From Terebella lapidaria (Eukaryota > Annelida > Polychaeta > Terebellida > Terebellidae), in NCBI GenBank assembly GCA_949152475.1, contig OX424560.1, positions 1,054,001 to 1,118,000 of the forward strand: 64,000 nucleotides of DNA. Reading direction: 5' to 3'. Position 1 is the first letter of the stretch, and every line of letters begins with the position of its first letter. Of the stretch, positions 1 to 9,632 are shown piece by piece. Below the pieces are notes generated by a model. That model made no database searches, was not told the origin of the DNA, and worked only from the letters and a program-made list of their open reading frames with translations. The translations under genes were made by a program, and so were the position numbers.

Positions 1-245
1 TTGTCCAAAATCAAGTCACTATTCGTGACCAAATTTTTTTTTTGGCCATTGAAATTTTTTTTTGGAATTTCACCCAATTTTCCTTCATAATGGGAGCTGT
101 GCGGAGTAAACTCATAGAAGACTTCAAAATAGAGCCTAAGTATTGGCACATTCAAATGGGAAATCATATATTGCGGTTTGAGTGATGACCTTGAAAGGTA
201 AAAAACGATGAATTTTGTCTTTGGTGGCCATTTTGTCAAAATCTA
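1..245 (+). repeat. Diverged fragment of the palindrome-end repeat
   Basis: The stretch around 78-190 (CATAATGGGAGCTGT, then GAGTAAAC, then TTGGCACATTCAAA, then TGATGACCTT) can be lined up in the same order with 18,320-18,440 at the outer end of the left palindrome arm (CATAATCGGAGCTGT, TAGTAAAC, CTGACACATTCAAA, TAATGACCTT) and its mirror near 31,310-31,420. It is clearly diverged from those copies. I see no coding sense in it. It is best read as another member of a dispersed repeat family. Confidence 0.6.
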
Positions 246-839
246 TTCATACAGTTTTTCTCAATATAATGTATAAGTTTCTCTTTATCTACCTTTGTGA
301 TGTGTAATTTGATTTCGTATTATAGTCCATGCAGAAAATGTGTTTCCAGCAACATTTACGAACATGTTTTGACAATTAGAGTTCAAGATCCGTGTAACAA
401 TTTATATGTTGGAAAGTCAATACTCTGCGTTTCTCATGATTGCCGGTAAGCTACAGCATCCTTGGTGCTATGTTTATCTTTAAAGTTTACAGTCGAATCT
501 TCCTGAAATTGTGCAAAGAAATACCTAAAAATATTTCCAGGGAAGGTTTTTTCAGTTTTTTAGCTCACCGGCTGAAAGCCGTGGAGCTATTGGGATGGAT
601 TGACACGGTGTCTGTCGTGTCTGTCCCATGTTTTCCTGACTCAAATCTTTGAGAATCTTCTCCGCCGAAAGTGCTATTGCTATTGAACCCAAACTTGGCA
701 TACTGTTCGCTTATTGGGTGCTCTCCAAAGTTAAGTATGCTTAGTTGAAAATTTCAAAAGTTTTCTGGAGAAATTTGACGATTAAACATTAATTTTACTA
801 TACATGTGCTCTTGTTTATACATACGGGTTGTGGGTGGA
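246..839. other. Unassigned AT-rich sequence
   Basis: No ORF with recognisable protein features, no tRNA-like boxes and no tandem structure were seen. The 70-codon ORF at 440-652 has no recognisable motif and I treat it as chance. Confidence 0.5.
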
Positions 840-1325
840 AGCTCAGCGCATGCGCAGAGGGGACATTTCAATTGCAAATGGCGAATGTTTGTTTACCTTC
901 GAACTTCCACCAAGGAACACGATTTATCGGGTCATAACAGTTCTAACAGGAGCGGATACCTGTGTTTTGTGTGAATCATTTGTTATTACGTTTTAAATTC
1001 CACTGTAGTCCGTATGTCAAAGCATAAATATATTTGTTTTGCAGTGTTTAAGGGATGTACGACCGGAAAATTTCCGATGTTGGTTAATTTATTTCCGTCA
1101 AACTTTCCGAATCTTTCCGACCAACGACGATTTAGCCTATCTATAAACAAATCGTGACGTATCTAACGCATGCGCAGACGGGACAATGCGATCGCAAATA
1201 GGGATTGTTCATCTTCGCATATCGACCAAGAAACGCGATTTTATTCAATCGTACAATTTTTGACAGCAGAAAATACCTGGATTATGGTGTAATCATTGTT
1301 GATGTTACTGTAAATCCACTGTAGT
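840..1325 (+). repeat. Diverged tandem duplication with NRF1-like palindromes
   Basis: Two blocks, about 840-1,015 and 1,160-1,325, share ordered landmarks: GCATGCGCAGA followed by GGGACA, then a GCAAAT block, CCAAGAA/CCAAGGAACACG, an AATAC/GATACCTG block, TGAATCATT/TGTAATCATT and CCACTGTAGT. The GC palindromes lie at 846-856 and 1,166-1,176 and match the NRF1-type core CGCATGCGCA known from metazoan promoters. Block spacing is about 320 bp. The duplication is seen directly; a promoter role is inference only. Confidence 0.55.
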
Positions 1326-2236
1326 ATGTTTATCAATGTAAGAATCAATCTATTACCACCAATATATTCAGATTTTGATGATGTTAATAACAAACGTAAA
1401 ATACAACATTTTGCAATAGAAACAAAGCCCGACCAAAATCCTGCAATCTCGGTAATTGCAGGATATACAGCGAAGGCACCGGTAACATGTCAAAGATCTA
1501 TAAATAGCACTGTTCATTGATTGGTTGGAGGAAGGGGCTCCAATCAATACTCGGAAACACCCGAGTATTTCCTGATATGGGACATCAGCCATTGAGCATG
1601 ACTGGGCGATAAAACGTGAAAATGAATCAGCGGCGAAAAAGACATATTTAGCAAAGAATTCACGCGAACACATAATGACAGCTACTGCAATGCACGCATG
1701 CCCAATCACTAAACGGACATGTTTCCAATGCTGCCCTACCAGTAGGCCTAAATGTATACATGCGTGCTTGCTTGACGGTGTTGTGGTCATTCATGAAAAT
1801 TTGGACAATCTCGAGAAAGTCCAAGGAAAACTTGAGCATTCCAAAATGGCCCTGGACCATTTTGGAACGGTGCTTTACTAAGATGATATTGATTTACTTC
1901 TTGACAATATGGCAAGAAATATTAATGTAACTTTTTTTTATAACCAAGCTGGATTATACAAAGCTGATTAAATGGCAGATAATTGACAAGCAGGGAAACA
2001 CCGTGAAGTTCACTGATAAATTTAATTATGGTCATAGGTTGATTCTTATATTCATACCACTGAGTCAGTGTCACTGCTGGCGGACGTTAAATCTGTCCCC
2101 GAGTTTACCATCAACTCAGTAACCATCTGGCTTGTGATTAGGTACTTATGTACTTGTCATATATCTAATCCATGGAGTTTGTTTCAGATTTCTAAATTAT
2201 TTTCATAGGTTGTTGGGCAGTTGTATACTACATTTA
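1326..2236. other. Unassigned sequence
   Basis: Several short ORFs overlap on both strands but none shows a protein motif, repeat or splice pattern I can support. No RNA gene is visible. Confidence 0.45.
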
Positions 2237-2269
2237 ACACACTGTCTGCCCCTGATGACGCCAGTGTGT
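2237..2269 (+). repeat. Short dispersed hairpin motif
   Basis: A motif with complementary ends (ACACACTG and CAGTGTGT) around CTGCCCCTGATGA. Close relatives occur at 21,675-21,705 and mirrored at 27,960-27,990, and a further pair at 23,453-23,483 and 25,509-25,539 in the palindrome arms. It sits about 120 bp before the 5' LTR and probably belongs to an unclassified dispersed repeat. Confidence 0.5.
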
Positions 2270-2567
2270 GTTTGGATAAACTCTTTGGTCGGGCTTTGTT
2301 TCTACTGCAAAATGTTGTGTATTACGTTTGCTATTGGCATCATCAAAATATGACTATTGGTGGTAATAGATTGATTTGTAACGGTTTTGGGGCGTACCCA
2401 AAAGTTTCCCCTAGGTAATCCTGTTAGTGTTTTGTGATATTATGGTTAAATAACCGTGTATTAAAATGCATATGTGTTTAAAGGTTCATTCGGTTCCGTA
2501 TTGGTAATATTTAAAAGGTTTTCCGTCTCAACACTTGGTATATTTGTGATGTTGGTAAAGCCGGAGA

Positions 2568-2610
2568 CAGAGCCGGAGACGGAGACGGAACCGGAGACGG
2601 AGTCGGAACA
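2568..2610 (+). repeat. GGAGAC-type purine-rich short repeats in U3
   Basis: Imperfect tandem units of the form GCCGGAGACGGA are repeated about four times upstream of the core promoter, and again in the 3' LTR at about 12,127-12,170. They may be enhancer-like, but that is inference. Confidence 0.6.
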
Positions 2611-2753
2611 ATCAAGTACAAAAACGTAATGACGTTATTTCCGGAAGGTCATGTGATCAGCCTCGTTTTCGGTTTAAAAGGTGACGTGTCAGCCACTGAT
2701 TGGTTCTAGAGTGTTTTTAGAAATCCGGAAAATATCAGTGTTTTGGCGGACTA

Positions 2754-2803
2754 TGACGTCACAATAGGTTGGTCACGTGACGTGGGTCTCAGGTCTATAA
2801 AAG
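2754..2803 (+). promoter_or_regulatory. LTR core promoter: CRE, E-box, TATA
   Basis: A perfect CRE palindrome TGACGTCA (2,754-2,761), an E-box CACGTG (2,774-2,779) and TATAAAAG (2,796-2,803) lie in promoter order. An inverted CCAAT (ATTGG) lies about 55 bp upstream. Transcription would start near 2,825, setting the U3/R border. The same trio occurs in the 3' LTR and, with wider spacing, inside the element at 10,381-10,449. Confidence 0.75.
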
Positions 2804-2944
2804 CCCCCGCTTCACAGCGGACGGCGGAGTTGGTGTCCTGACGTCGACCTGTGCAGACCCCTTCTCCCATAGCAGAGTACTCCCTTGTTCCGGATAGAGT
2901 CATCCAGATGATAGCAGTTAAGTCTTCTGACTGTGCACTTGGAA

Positions 2945-2950
2945 AATAAA
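2945..2950 (+). terminator. LTR polyadenylation signal AATAAA
   Basis: AATAAA about 145 bp after the TATA box, placing the R region between roughly 2,825 and 2,970. The same hexamer is at 12,512-12,517 in the 3' LTR, where it would end the element's transcript. Confidence 0.65.
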
Positions 2951-3000
2951 CATGAAAACTTCAACCGAGTTGTTTTTCCGTGTTCGTTAGGGAACTGGAA

Positions 3001-3487
3001 TAGACGTGGAATCAATACCCAGTATCAAGTATTCCGAGCAAACAAAACAGGGTCCGTTATCCAATCTCATAGTCCGGGGACAGAAAGTCATATCAGGCAT
3101 ACGAAGTGAGAGAAAACAAAAATGACAGGGAAACTCATGAACCCCCGTAAATGGCCATCAGGAGGTGAAATCAGGTGTTCCGGAAAGAGTGAGCATTTCC
3201 TGCCCCACTAGTGGCACCCGTCATGAATTCCCCAAAATTAACATGAAAATAGATCTAGTTGCATGGCAGACATGGATTTGCTGTATTTATCAACCAGATC
3301 ATGATGACGTCCATAGAATTTCTTAAACGCAGCGATAAGTCTTGGTAAAACATATCCTTGTCGTAGCAGTTTAGAGACTAGCTGGGCACTTCGATAGACA
3401 AAGTCCTCCTATTTGCAACTAGCTCTGGAATAGCGTATAAGTTGAGAAACAAACACACCATATGCCGGTGACATTAAGTTATAGTTA
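3001..3487 (-). mobile_element. Foreign fragment inserted in the 5' LTR
   Basis: The 5' LTR leaves its match to the 3' LTR after GGAACTGGAA (3,000) and rejoins it at AAAGTTAGTTCACCGG (about 3,485). The 3' LTR has only about 8 bases in between. The extra segment holds a minus-strand coding remnant at 3,238-3,410 that is unlike the host element, so I read it as an insertion rather than a deletion from the 3' LTR. No clear target duplication flanks it. Confidence 0.6.
3238..3410 (-). pseudogene. C-terminal remnant of another retroelement ORF
   Basis: Read on the minus strand, this 57-codon stretch gives RSAQLVSKLLRQGYVLPRLI, then a FKKFYGRHHDLVDKY block, ending at TAA (3,238-3,240). The pattern (L-R-Q-G-Y then a basic F-Y-G-R-H-DLV-KY block) looks to me like the tail of RT-bearing ORFs that are abundant in marine invertebrate genomes. 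That recognition is from memory and the family name is uncertain. The upstream part is cut by an in-frame stop. It is nested in the LTR of the gypsy element and points to a later insertion. Confidence 0.45.
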
Positions 3488-4236
3488 TAACAAAGTTAGT
3501 TCACCGGAAAAGAAAGTAATACAGAGAAAAGGGAGATAAGTCCACAGTCGGTTAAGACCAAGTTGTAACGACGTCTTAGGGTGATCCAAGAACCCAGATC
3601 ACCAAGGAAGGAGACGGAGACGGAGGTGGAATTCAACGGAGCAACTACGGAGGCGGTACCGGACGGATCAGTTGCAGAGACGGGAACGACGAAGCAGTTG
3701 CAGAGGCGGTACCGGACGACGGAGTAGCAGAGGCAGTACCTGAAGGAGCGGTTGCGGTAACCGGAAGTGAGAACACTTCCGAGATTCTCCATTTCAGGTG
3801 CAGTCGCAGGTTGCGGTGAGGCGGAGCCAACCGGAGCAGTTTGCAGTAAGGCGGAACCTGGCAGAGCGGTTGCAGTATTCGAAACGGCAACGTTCCCGGA
3901 TTCTCTATTCTAGGTGCAGTCGCAGTTTGCAGTAAGGCGGAAAACGACGGAGCTGTTGCAGTAAAGCGGTATCCTGACGGAGCAGTTGCAGTACCCGGAG
4001 ACGGAAACGCCTCCGGATTCTTACTTTACAGGTGCAGTTGCAGATTGGCAGTCGGACAACGGTTAAGAGGTCCATTCCAGACCACGCTACCAACCTTAGA
4101 GACTTCTAGCCGGAGTTCAACCGTACAGCAGTAGCAGTTTCCCGGAGTTTTACCGTTTCAGCTCCGGTTAAATAACAACTCACCCACCTCCCAAGAAAAC
4201 CGGTTCATCAAGACGTCACAGAAGGGTGCAAACCCG

Positions 4237-4254
4237 TGGTGGCAGCGGTGGGAT
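4237..4254 (+). promoter_or_regulatory. Primer binding site, tRNA-Leu
   Basis: TGGTGGCAGCGGTGGGAT directly follows the 5' LTR. Its reverse complement, ATCCCACCGCTGCCACCA, is the expected 3' end (with CCA) of metazoan tRNA-Leu of the AAG/UAG type. All 18 bases are complementary, so tRNA-Leu is the likely minus-strand primer. It begins without the usual LTR-terminal CA because five LTR bases are missing. Confidence 0.85.
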
Positions 4255-4264
4255 CATCTGCAGT

Positions 4265-5547
4265 ATGACTACTAGACGGGGCAAATTGGCGGAACAGCAG
4301 CTGAAGACAGCCGTGTCGGACACGGAGCAGCCTGTAGGAGCAGTAGGAGCTGAGCCGTTGCAGATGCCGGTTGCGGCAAAGGAAGCAGTTCGTCCTGCCG
4401 AGCGAAAGCTGTTGCAGCCGGAAATTCAGAAAGCAGTTGCAGAAGAGCCCCTTCGGGTTCCTCAAGGAGTACAGCCTGCAGAGCAGTTAGCAGAGGCGGA
4501 AATTAACTTTCCGGACCAGGCTGGCGATCGGGAACCGGATGCGGACCCGGAAGGCGGTGAGAATTTAGTCGACAACCTGACCAGATTATTGGCGACCCAA
4601 ATGGAGGTGTTTCAGCAGCACCTGGCAGTAACTGGAAAGCAGCAGCAGGCAGAAGCAGTACAGCAGGCAGAAGCAGTACAAAGTACAAGGGCAGGAGTAG
4701 CCAGATTAATGACATACGACGGAACTGATCTGTGGCCGGAGTATGAGGCTCACCTCCTTGAATACGCTCGGTACTACCGTTGGACAGCAGAGGAAAAGGC
4801 GCTGAACTTATGTGTCAGTTTGAGGGGTAACGCCCGCAGCATACTACTGGATCTGTCCGCGGAGCAGAGACGCAGCTTTGATACGGTTGTGGCGACATTA
4901 AAACAGCAGTTTTGTCCGGGGGAGTTGTTTTCCAGGCGGAATTGCAGACACGGAAATTGCAGCCGGAGGAGGAGCTGTCCGAGCTGGCCAGAGACATACG
5001 GAGCAAGACGCGGCTAGCTTACCCAAAAGCGGATCCGGCAACAACAGAAGTGCTCATGAAGATGCATTTCTGCAACAGTCTGACTAACCGAGATATGCGG
5101 TTGTCGGTATTGAAAAGCCACCCGGAAACGCTGTCGCAGGCCCTGGCTTTCGCTACCGAGTATGAGAGTATTATGAAGACGGACAACAGCAGACCAGCGG
5201 AGCGACACCGGACGAGGCAGCTGAACACGGATCCGGAGTGGAGCCAGCAGGTGAACGAATTGCGGAAGCAAGCCGAGCAGACTCAGCAGCAGTTGGCGGA
5301 TCTGATGACTCAGGTCAAGGAAGCGGTTAGCCGGCAGCAGCAGCAGCGCAGTTCCCGAGCGGATTTAGAATGCTTCAACTGTGGCCGGAAGGGGCATTTT
5401 GCCCGAGACTGTAGGCAGCCGAAGCAGCAGCAGCAGCGGCGTCAACCACAACAGCAGCAGTTGCCGCGACAACAGCAGCAGCAGCAGCCGCAGCAGCAGC
5501 AACAACTGCAGCAGCCACGACAGCAGCAGCAGCAGCTGCAAAACTAG
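4265..5547 (+). pseudogene. gag: Gag polyprotein with one frameshift
   Basis: The likely start is the ATG at 4,265 (MTTRRGKLAEQQ), 11 bp after the primer binding site; an ATG at 4,226 in the same frame lies in the LTR. The N-terminal part is Glu/Gln/Ala-rich. A retrotransposon gag core (LWPEYEAHLLEYARYYRW, then LNLCVSLRG, then LKQQF) follows at 4,730-4,915. The frame then shifts by one near 4,915 and continues as FQAELQTRKL and the rest of the core. A CCHC zinc knuckle (CFNCGRKGHFARDC, about 5,370-5,411) binds RNA in this family. The C-terminus is a run of glutamines ending at TAG 5,545. Repaired length would be about 427 residues, normal for gypsy gag. The pol frame overlaps this tail in the -1 frame. 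Confidence 0.88.
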
Positions 5548-6824
5548 AGCGGGTTGCGGAAAAGGGGAAATCCGGGACCCGGAAGAGAGGACACCCCCAT
5601 AACCGGCAGGTGGTTCACGGACCCGGTCCCAGGGGCGAGGTGGGCATGTGTGTGACAGCCAGAGTATGCGGAGAGCCAGTAACGCTGATAATCGACACCG
5701 GCAGCACTGTCACAATGCTCAACCTACAAACCTGGGAACGGATCCGGAAGCCCGGAATGAAGCTGAAGCGGTCGCCGATTCGTCTTTCAATGGTTGACGG
5801 AAGTAACATACGGACGCATGGCCGGAAAGAACTCCCACTCAACATCGCAGGAGTAGCTGAGACCGTGACGTTCGAGATTGCAGACTGTGAAGACGAAGGA
5901 ATACTGGGAATGGATTTCATCCGTTCCCGGATATCCGGCATAAATTTCGACCGAATGACCATGCAGATGGGCAGCCAGGAGGTGTTCCTCACCATGTTCG
6001 AGCAGACCAGGGAGCCGTTTCCGATCAACGCTGTAGCAGATTACCAAATTCCGCCGGAAACGGAACAGCTGATAATAGGACAAGCAGAGAGTGTCCGTGA
6101 AGCAGAAGGAGTACTAGAAATGCCACAGGAGCCTACTGAGAAAAGACCTTGGCTGATCGGGAGAACTTTATCCCGGATAAAGCAAGGAACAGTCCCGGTT
6201 CGAGTGATCAATGTGATGGCGGAGCCGGTAATCATCAAGAAAGGAGCGCAGTTGGCGACGATGACCACCTTAGCAGCCGGTTGCAGTGTTGTGCCGTTGG
6301 CGGAGCGGAGCAGGAAGGTGCAGATTTCCACGGAGTCGGAGGCCGGGCGGAATTGGAGCGGGTACGAGAAGCTGCGGCAGTTAGCAGAGCAGACCCAGGA
6401 TGCAGTGCCGAGTCATTTCCGCGAGAGAGTAACCGACCTCCTATTTCGGAATAAGCCGACCTTCAGTAATGATGCCGGAGAACTGGGGCAGACCAACGAG
6501 GTACAACATCAGATAAACACGGGCAGTCACCGGCCGATTAAGCAGCCAACCAGACGAATTCCGCCAGACAAGAGAGAGCTGGTGAGCAGTCTGATTCAGG
6601 AGATGAAAGACAAGAATGTCATTGAAGAAAGTAGCAGTCCGTGGGCTTCCCCGATTGTTCTGGTGAAGAAAAAGGATGGGACCACCCGGTTCTGTGTCGA
6701 TTACCGGCGGTTAAATGCAGTCACGGAGAAAGATGCTTATCCGTTGCCGAGAATAGAGGACACCATAGCAGCCTGTGCAGACGCCAAGTGGTTCTCCACT
6801 CTCGACCTGACCAGTGGATACTGA
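5415..6824 (+). pseudogene. pol: Pol part 1: protease and N-terminal RT
   Basis: This frame is open from 5,415, overlaps the gag glutamine tail in the -1 frame (as polyalanine codons) and continues past the gag stop, so pol was probably made by -1 frameshifting. An aspartic protease follows with active site IIDTGSTVTML (about 5,690-5,720) and the downstream ILGMDFI. After a spacer, the RT begins: VIEESSSPWASPIVLVKKK, then FCVDYRRLN, PLPRIED and the catalytic LDLTSGY (D of RT motif A). A TGA at 6,822-6,824 replaces the Trp expected in the family's SGYWQV motif, cutting the protein before the YLDD motif. No ATG is needed for a frameshift product. Confidence 0.87.
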
Positions 6825-6843
6825 CAGGTCGGGATGGATGTAG

Positions 6844-8775
6844 ACGCCCGGAAAAGGCCTTTACCAGTTCAAAGTCATGAGTTTCGGCTTGTGCAATGCT
6901 CCGGGTACGTTCGAGCGGTTGATGGAGAAGGTGCTAGGCGGATTGTCCTGGAAGACCTGCCTCATATATCTGGACGACATCATAGTTTACAGCAAGACCC
7001 TGGAGGATCACATCCGTGATCTTCAGGAGGTTTTCAACAAGCTGAGAGAGGCAGACCTCAAAGTCAAACCGTCAAAATGCAAGTTCTTCCAGCCGGAGGT
7101 GTCTTTCCTAGGTCACATAGTCGGCAGAGACGGTATCCGCACCGACCCGGCAAAAACGGAGGCTGTACGGAAGTGGCGGACACCCACCAACCTGACGGAG
7201 CTGCGCAGTTTTCTGGGACTTTGCTCCTATTACCGGAAGTTCGTGCCGAAGTTCTCCGAGATTGCAGCGCCGCTGAATCACTTGACGGAAAAAGGGGTGC
7301 AGTTCCGGTGGCAGACGGAGCAAGAGCAGGCATTTGCAGAGCTGAAGAACCGCCTAGTATCGGCACCGATACTCGGGTACCCATGGGAGCAAGGCCGATA
7401 TATCCTGGACACGGACGCCAGTGACACCGGGCTGGGAGCAGTACTGTCACAGAAGCAGGGCAACCAGGAGCGGGTGATAACCTACTTGAGCCGCAGCCTA
7501 ACCAAAGAAGAACGGAGATACTGTGTCACCCGGAAGGAGCTCCTGGCGGTTGTATTTGCGGTACAGAAGAATAAGCAGTACTTGCTGGGACGACACTTCC
7601 TTCTTCGCACAGATCATGGCAGTCTTACCTGGCTTATGAATTTCAAGGAGCCCCAGGGGCAGGTAGCCCGGTGGATTGAGCTCCTGAGTGAGTTTCATTT
7701 CGACATCGAACATCGTCCGGGGCGTATCCATAATAACGCGGATGCCTTGTCCAGATCCCCATGCAGCCAATGCGGAAAAATCGACTGGAAACAAGCCAAG
7801 ATAGACGCCTGGAACTACGGAGAAAGGATCCGGCAGACACGAAGTGAAGAAACTCCTCAGCCCAAGCCAAGGAAGGGGGGACGCCGGAAGCAGTCACGGA
7901 GATCGGGCGGAGAAGCAGAACTGACGGAGGAAGCAGTCCCAAGGAAGGCGGTTGCAGTAGCGGAGAAAGCAGCGTCCCGGAAGCCGGTTGCGGTTGCGGT
8001 GACGGAGGAGGCAGTCCCAAGGAAGTCGGTTGCAGTAGCGGAGAAAGCAGTGTCCCGGAAGCCGGTTGCGGTTGCGGTGACGGAGAAGGCAGTCCCAAGG
8101 AAGGTGGTTGCAGTAACGGAGAAAGCAGCGTCCCGGAAGCCGGTTGCGGTGACGGAGAAAGCAGCATCCCGGAAGCCGGTTGCGGTTGCGGTGACGGAGA
8201 AGGCAGTTCCAGGAAAGGCGGATGCGGTTGCAGAGCAGATTAGGCTGGCGGAAAATGCGGACCAGGATACTGTGCTGGGGCAGAAATATCGACCAGATGA
8301 TTTGCGGAGAATGCAGCAAGCAGAACCTTGGTACCCACTGGTAACGTCGCTGATCGACGGGAGCGGTACAGCTGGCAGTGCGGACTTTTCCAGCATGAGC
8401 AGCGAGGAGAAAGTGCTGTACGGGATGCGGAAGACCTTGCTGAAAGTCGACGGAGTAGTCTACCGGAAATGGAAAACGGCCGAAGGAACCAGCCGAATGC
8501 AGTTAATAACCCCGAAGGAGCTGAGACAGGAGATTTTCCGTCTGGCCCATCAGAGCCGGACGGGAGGACACCTCGGAAGCAGAAGGATGGCGGCTAGCAT
8601 TCGGAGGCGGTATTTCTGGCCGGCTATGATGCGGGACATAAAGCAGTGGGTGCTGAGCTGTGACGAATGTGCGTCAAGAAGTATGCAGAACTTGAAACGA
8701 TCTCCGATGCAGAAATACCGGGTTGGAGCTCCCATGGAGAGGGTGGCAATGGACGTGATGGGTCCGTTACCTTAA
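6844..8775 (+). pseudogene. pol: Pol part 2: RT, RNase H, integrase N-terminus
   Basis: After the TGA, sense continues briefly (QVGMDVDA) and then the frame changes near 6,850; the family's usual KTAF segment is missing, suggesting a small deletion. The new frame runs GLYQFKVMSFGLCNAPGTF, then the catalytic YLDD (6,967-6,978), then RNase H with DTDASDTGLGAVLSQ (about 7,408), TRKELLAVVF, LRTDHGSLTWL and NADALSRS. An Ala/Val-rich repeat insertion follows (7,906-8,245). The integrase HHCC zinc domain (HQSRTGGHLG to CDECAS, about 8,548-8,680) is intact. The integrase core begins with its first catalytic Asp in MDVMGPLP and stops at TAA 8,773-8,775, where other family members read through to STRGN. 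Confidence 0.88.
7906..8245 (+). repeat. Ala/Val-rich tandem repeats inside pol
   Basis: Between RNase H and the integrase zinc domain the frame encodes seven or more copies of a short unit of the type EKAVSRKPVAVAVT (11-16 residues, built from 33-48 bp DNA repeats rich in GCGGTTGCGGT and GCAGT). The frame is kept open throughout. The same DNA words recur in the LTR at about 3,620-4,050. It is basic and low-complexity, and likely a flexible linker in the polyprotein. Confidence 0.8.
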
Positions 8776-9195
8776 TCCACCCGGGGGAACCGGTACATCT
8801 TAGTAATCGGTGATTACTTCACCAAGTGGGTAGAGGCTTACCCGATGCCGAATCAGGAAGCGGTGACGGTTGCGGACATATTCGTCAACCAGTTTGCAGC
8901 GCGGTACGGCATCTCGATGGAGATCCACACCGACCAAGGCAGAAATTTCGAGTCCGACTTGCTGAGAAATGTTTGCAGAATCCTGGGGATTCACAAGACA
9001 CGGACAACCGCTTTCCGACCTCAGTCGGACGGTTTCATTGAGCGATTCAACCGGACGCTGCAGCAAATCCTGAGCCTGTACGTAAGCGAGCGGCAGACCA
9101 ACTGGGATCAGCTAGTTCCGTTGGCGATGGCAGCTTACCGGAGTACCCCGCAGGAGACAACCGGGCAGAGTCCCAATTTGCTGATGCTTGCATAA
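8776..9195 (+). pseudogene. pol: Pol part 3: integrase catalytic core
   Basis: Same frame as part 2, after the TAA at 8,773. The rve-type core is clear: STRGNRYILVIGDYFTKW, WVEAYPM, the second catalytic Asp in HTDQGRNFES (about 8,930) and the Glu in GFIERFNRTL (about 9,040), then WDQLVPLAMAAYRSTP and GQSPNLLML. It ends at TAA 9,193-9,195. With the Asp in MGPLP the DDE triad is complete across the break. The expected GREV-type continuation is missing, so a deletion probably removed some tens of residues here. Confidence 0.87.
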
Positions 9196-9197
9196 CA

Positions 9198-9632
9198 GAG
9201 TATGGCAGTCAGCTCCGGGAGCGACTAGAAGCAGTATACAAGGCGGTTTGAGCGAAATCTGGCAGAGAGATGGAATGGCAGAAGAAGCTGTACGACCGGA
9301 GGAAGGTCGACAATCAGTTCCAGCCAGGAGACCGAGTGTGGATGGCGGTCAAAACACGGAAGAAGGGCAAGGCACCCAAGTTGCAGAGGAAGTGGAGTGG
9401 TCCAAAGCTAGTGCTGAGCAGATTTACCGACGTGACCTACGAGATTGCAGAGAGTGAAACTCGGCAGAAGGTGGTTCACTTCGATTTGCTGAAACCGTAT
9501 AATGGTGTCAAGCATCCGAGATGGATGAAGCGGAGAATGGCGGATTCCTGGAGACAGACGGAGCCGCCGAAGCAGAGTAGTGTTCCGGAGTCGGAACAGA
9601 CGGTCTCTGAGTCAGATACAGACTCGGAGTAA
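9198..9632 (+). pseudogene. pol: Pol part 4: integrase C-terminal domain
   Basis: The frame changes again relative to the core. It starts with EYGSQLRERLEAVYKAV, is cut by TGA 9,249-9,251, then runs MEWQKKLYDRR, FQPGDRVWM, KLQRKWSGPKLV and VHFDLLKPYNG. That is the family's C-terminal module with the GDRVW motif (the GPY/F-like segment reads WSGPKLV). It ends SESDTDSE at TAA 9,630. No chromodomain is visible. The acidic Ser-rich tail is short. Confidence 0.82.

Larger units (their letters stand above)
2387..4236 (+). repeat. 5' LTR (with internal insertion)
   Basis: Direct repeat of 11,943-13,328, running with scattered substitutions apart from about 490 extra bases at 3,001-3,487. It holds U3 promoter motifs, a TATA box, a polyadenylation signal and a long downstream segment of GCAGTTGCAG/GTACCGGA-type imperfect repeats (about 3,600-4,050). 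The end differs from the 3' LTR: the final TTACA is missing, so the sequence goes straight from AACCCG into the primer binding site. Confidence 0.93.

Noticed and set aside
440..652. 70-codon ORF near the start
   Set aside because: No motif, no splice context and no conservation evidence available.
2250..2275. Hammerhead ribozyme core (CTGATGA)
   Set aside because: CTGATGA is present, but no GAAA box with a flanking stem II occurs at the right distance, and related copies alter the core to CTGATAA.
5381..5602. Serine/asparagine-rich ORF in the gag tail
   Set aside because: Alternative frame of the CAG run; the zinc knuckle and gag sense lie in another frame.
7643..8396. Long minus-strand ORFs rich in Thr/Ala/Phe/Leu or Pro/Leu/Ser
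   Set aside because: They are antisense shadows of the repetitive pol region.
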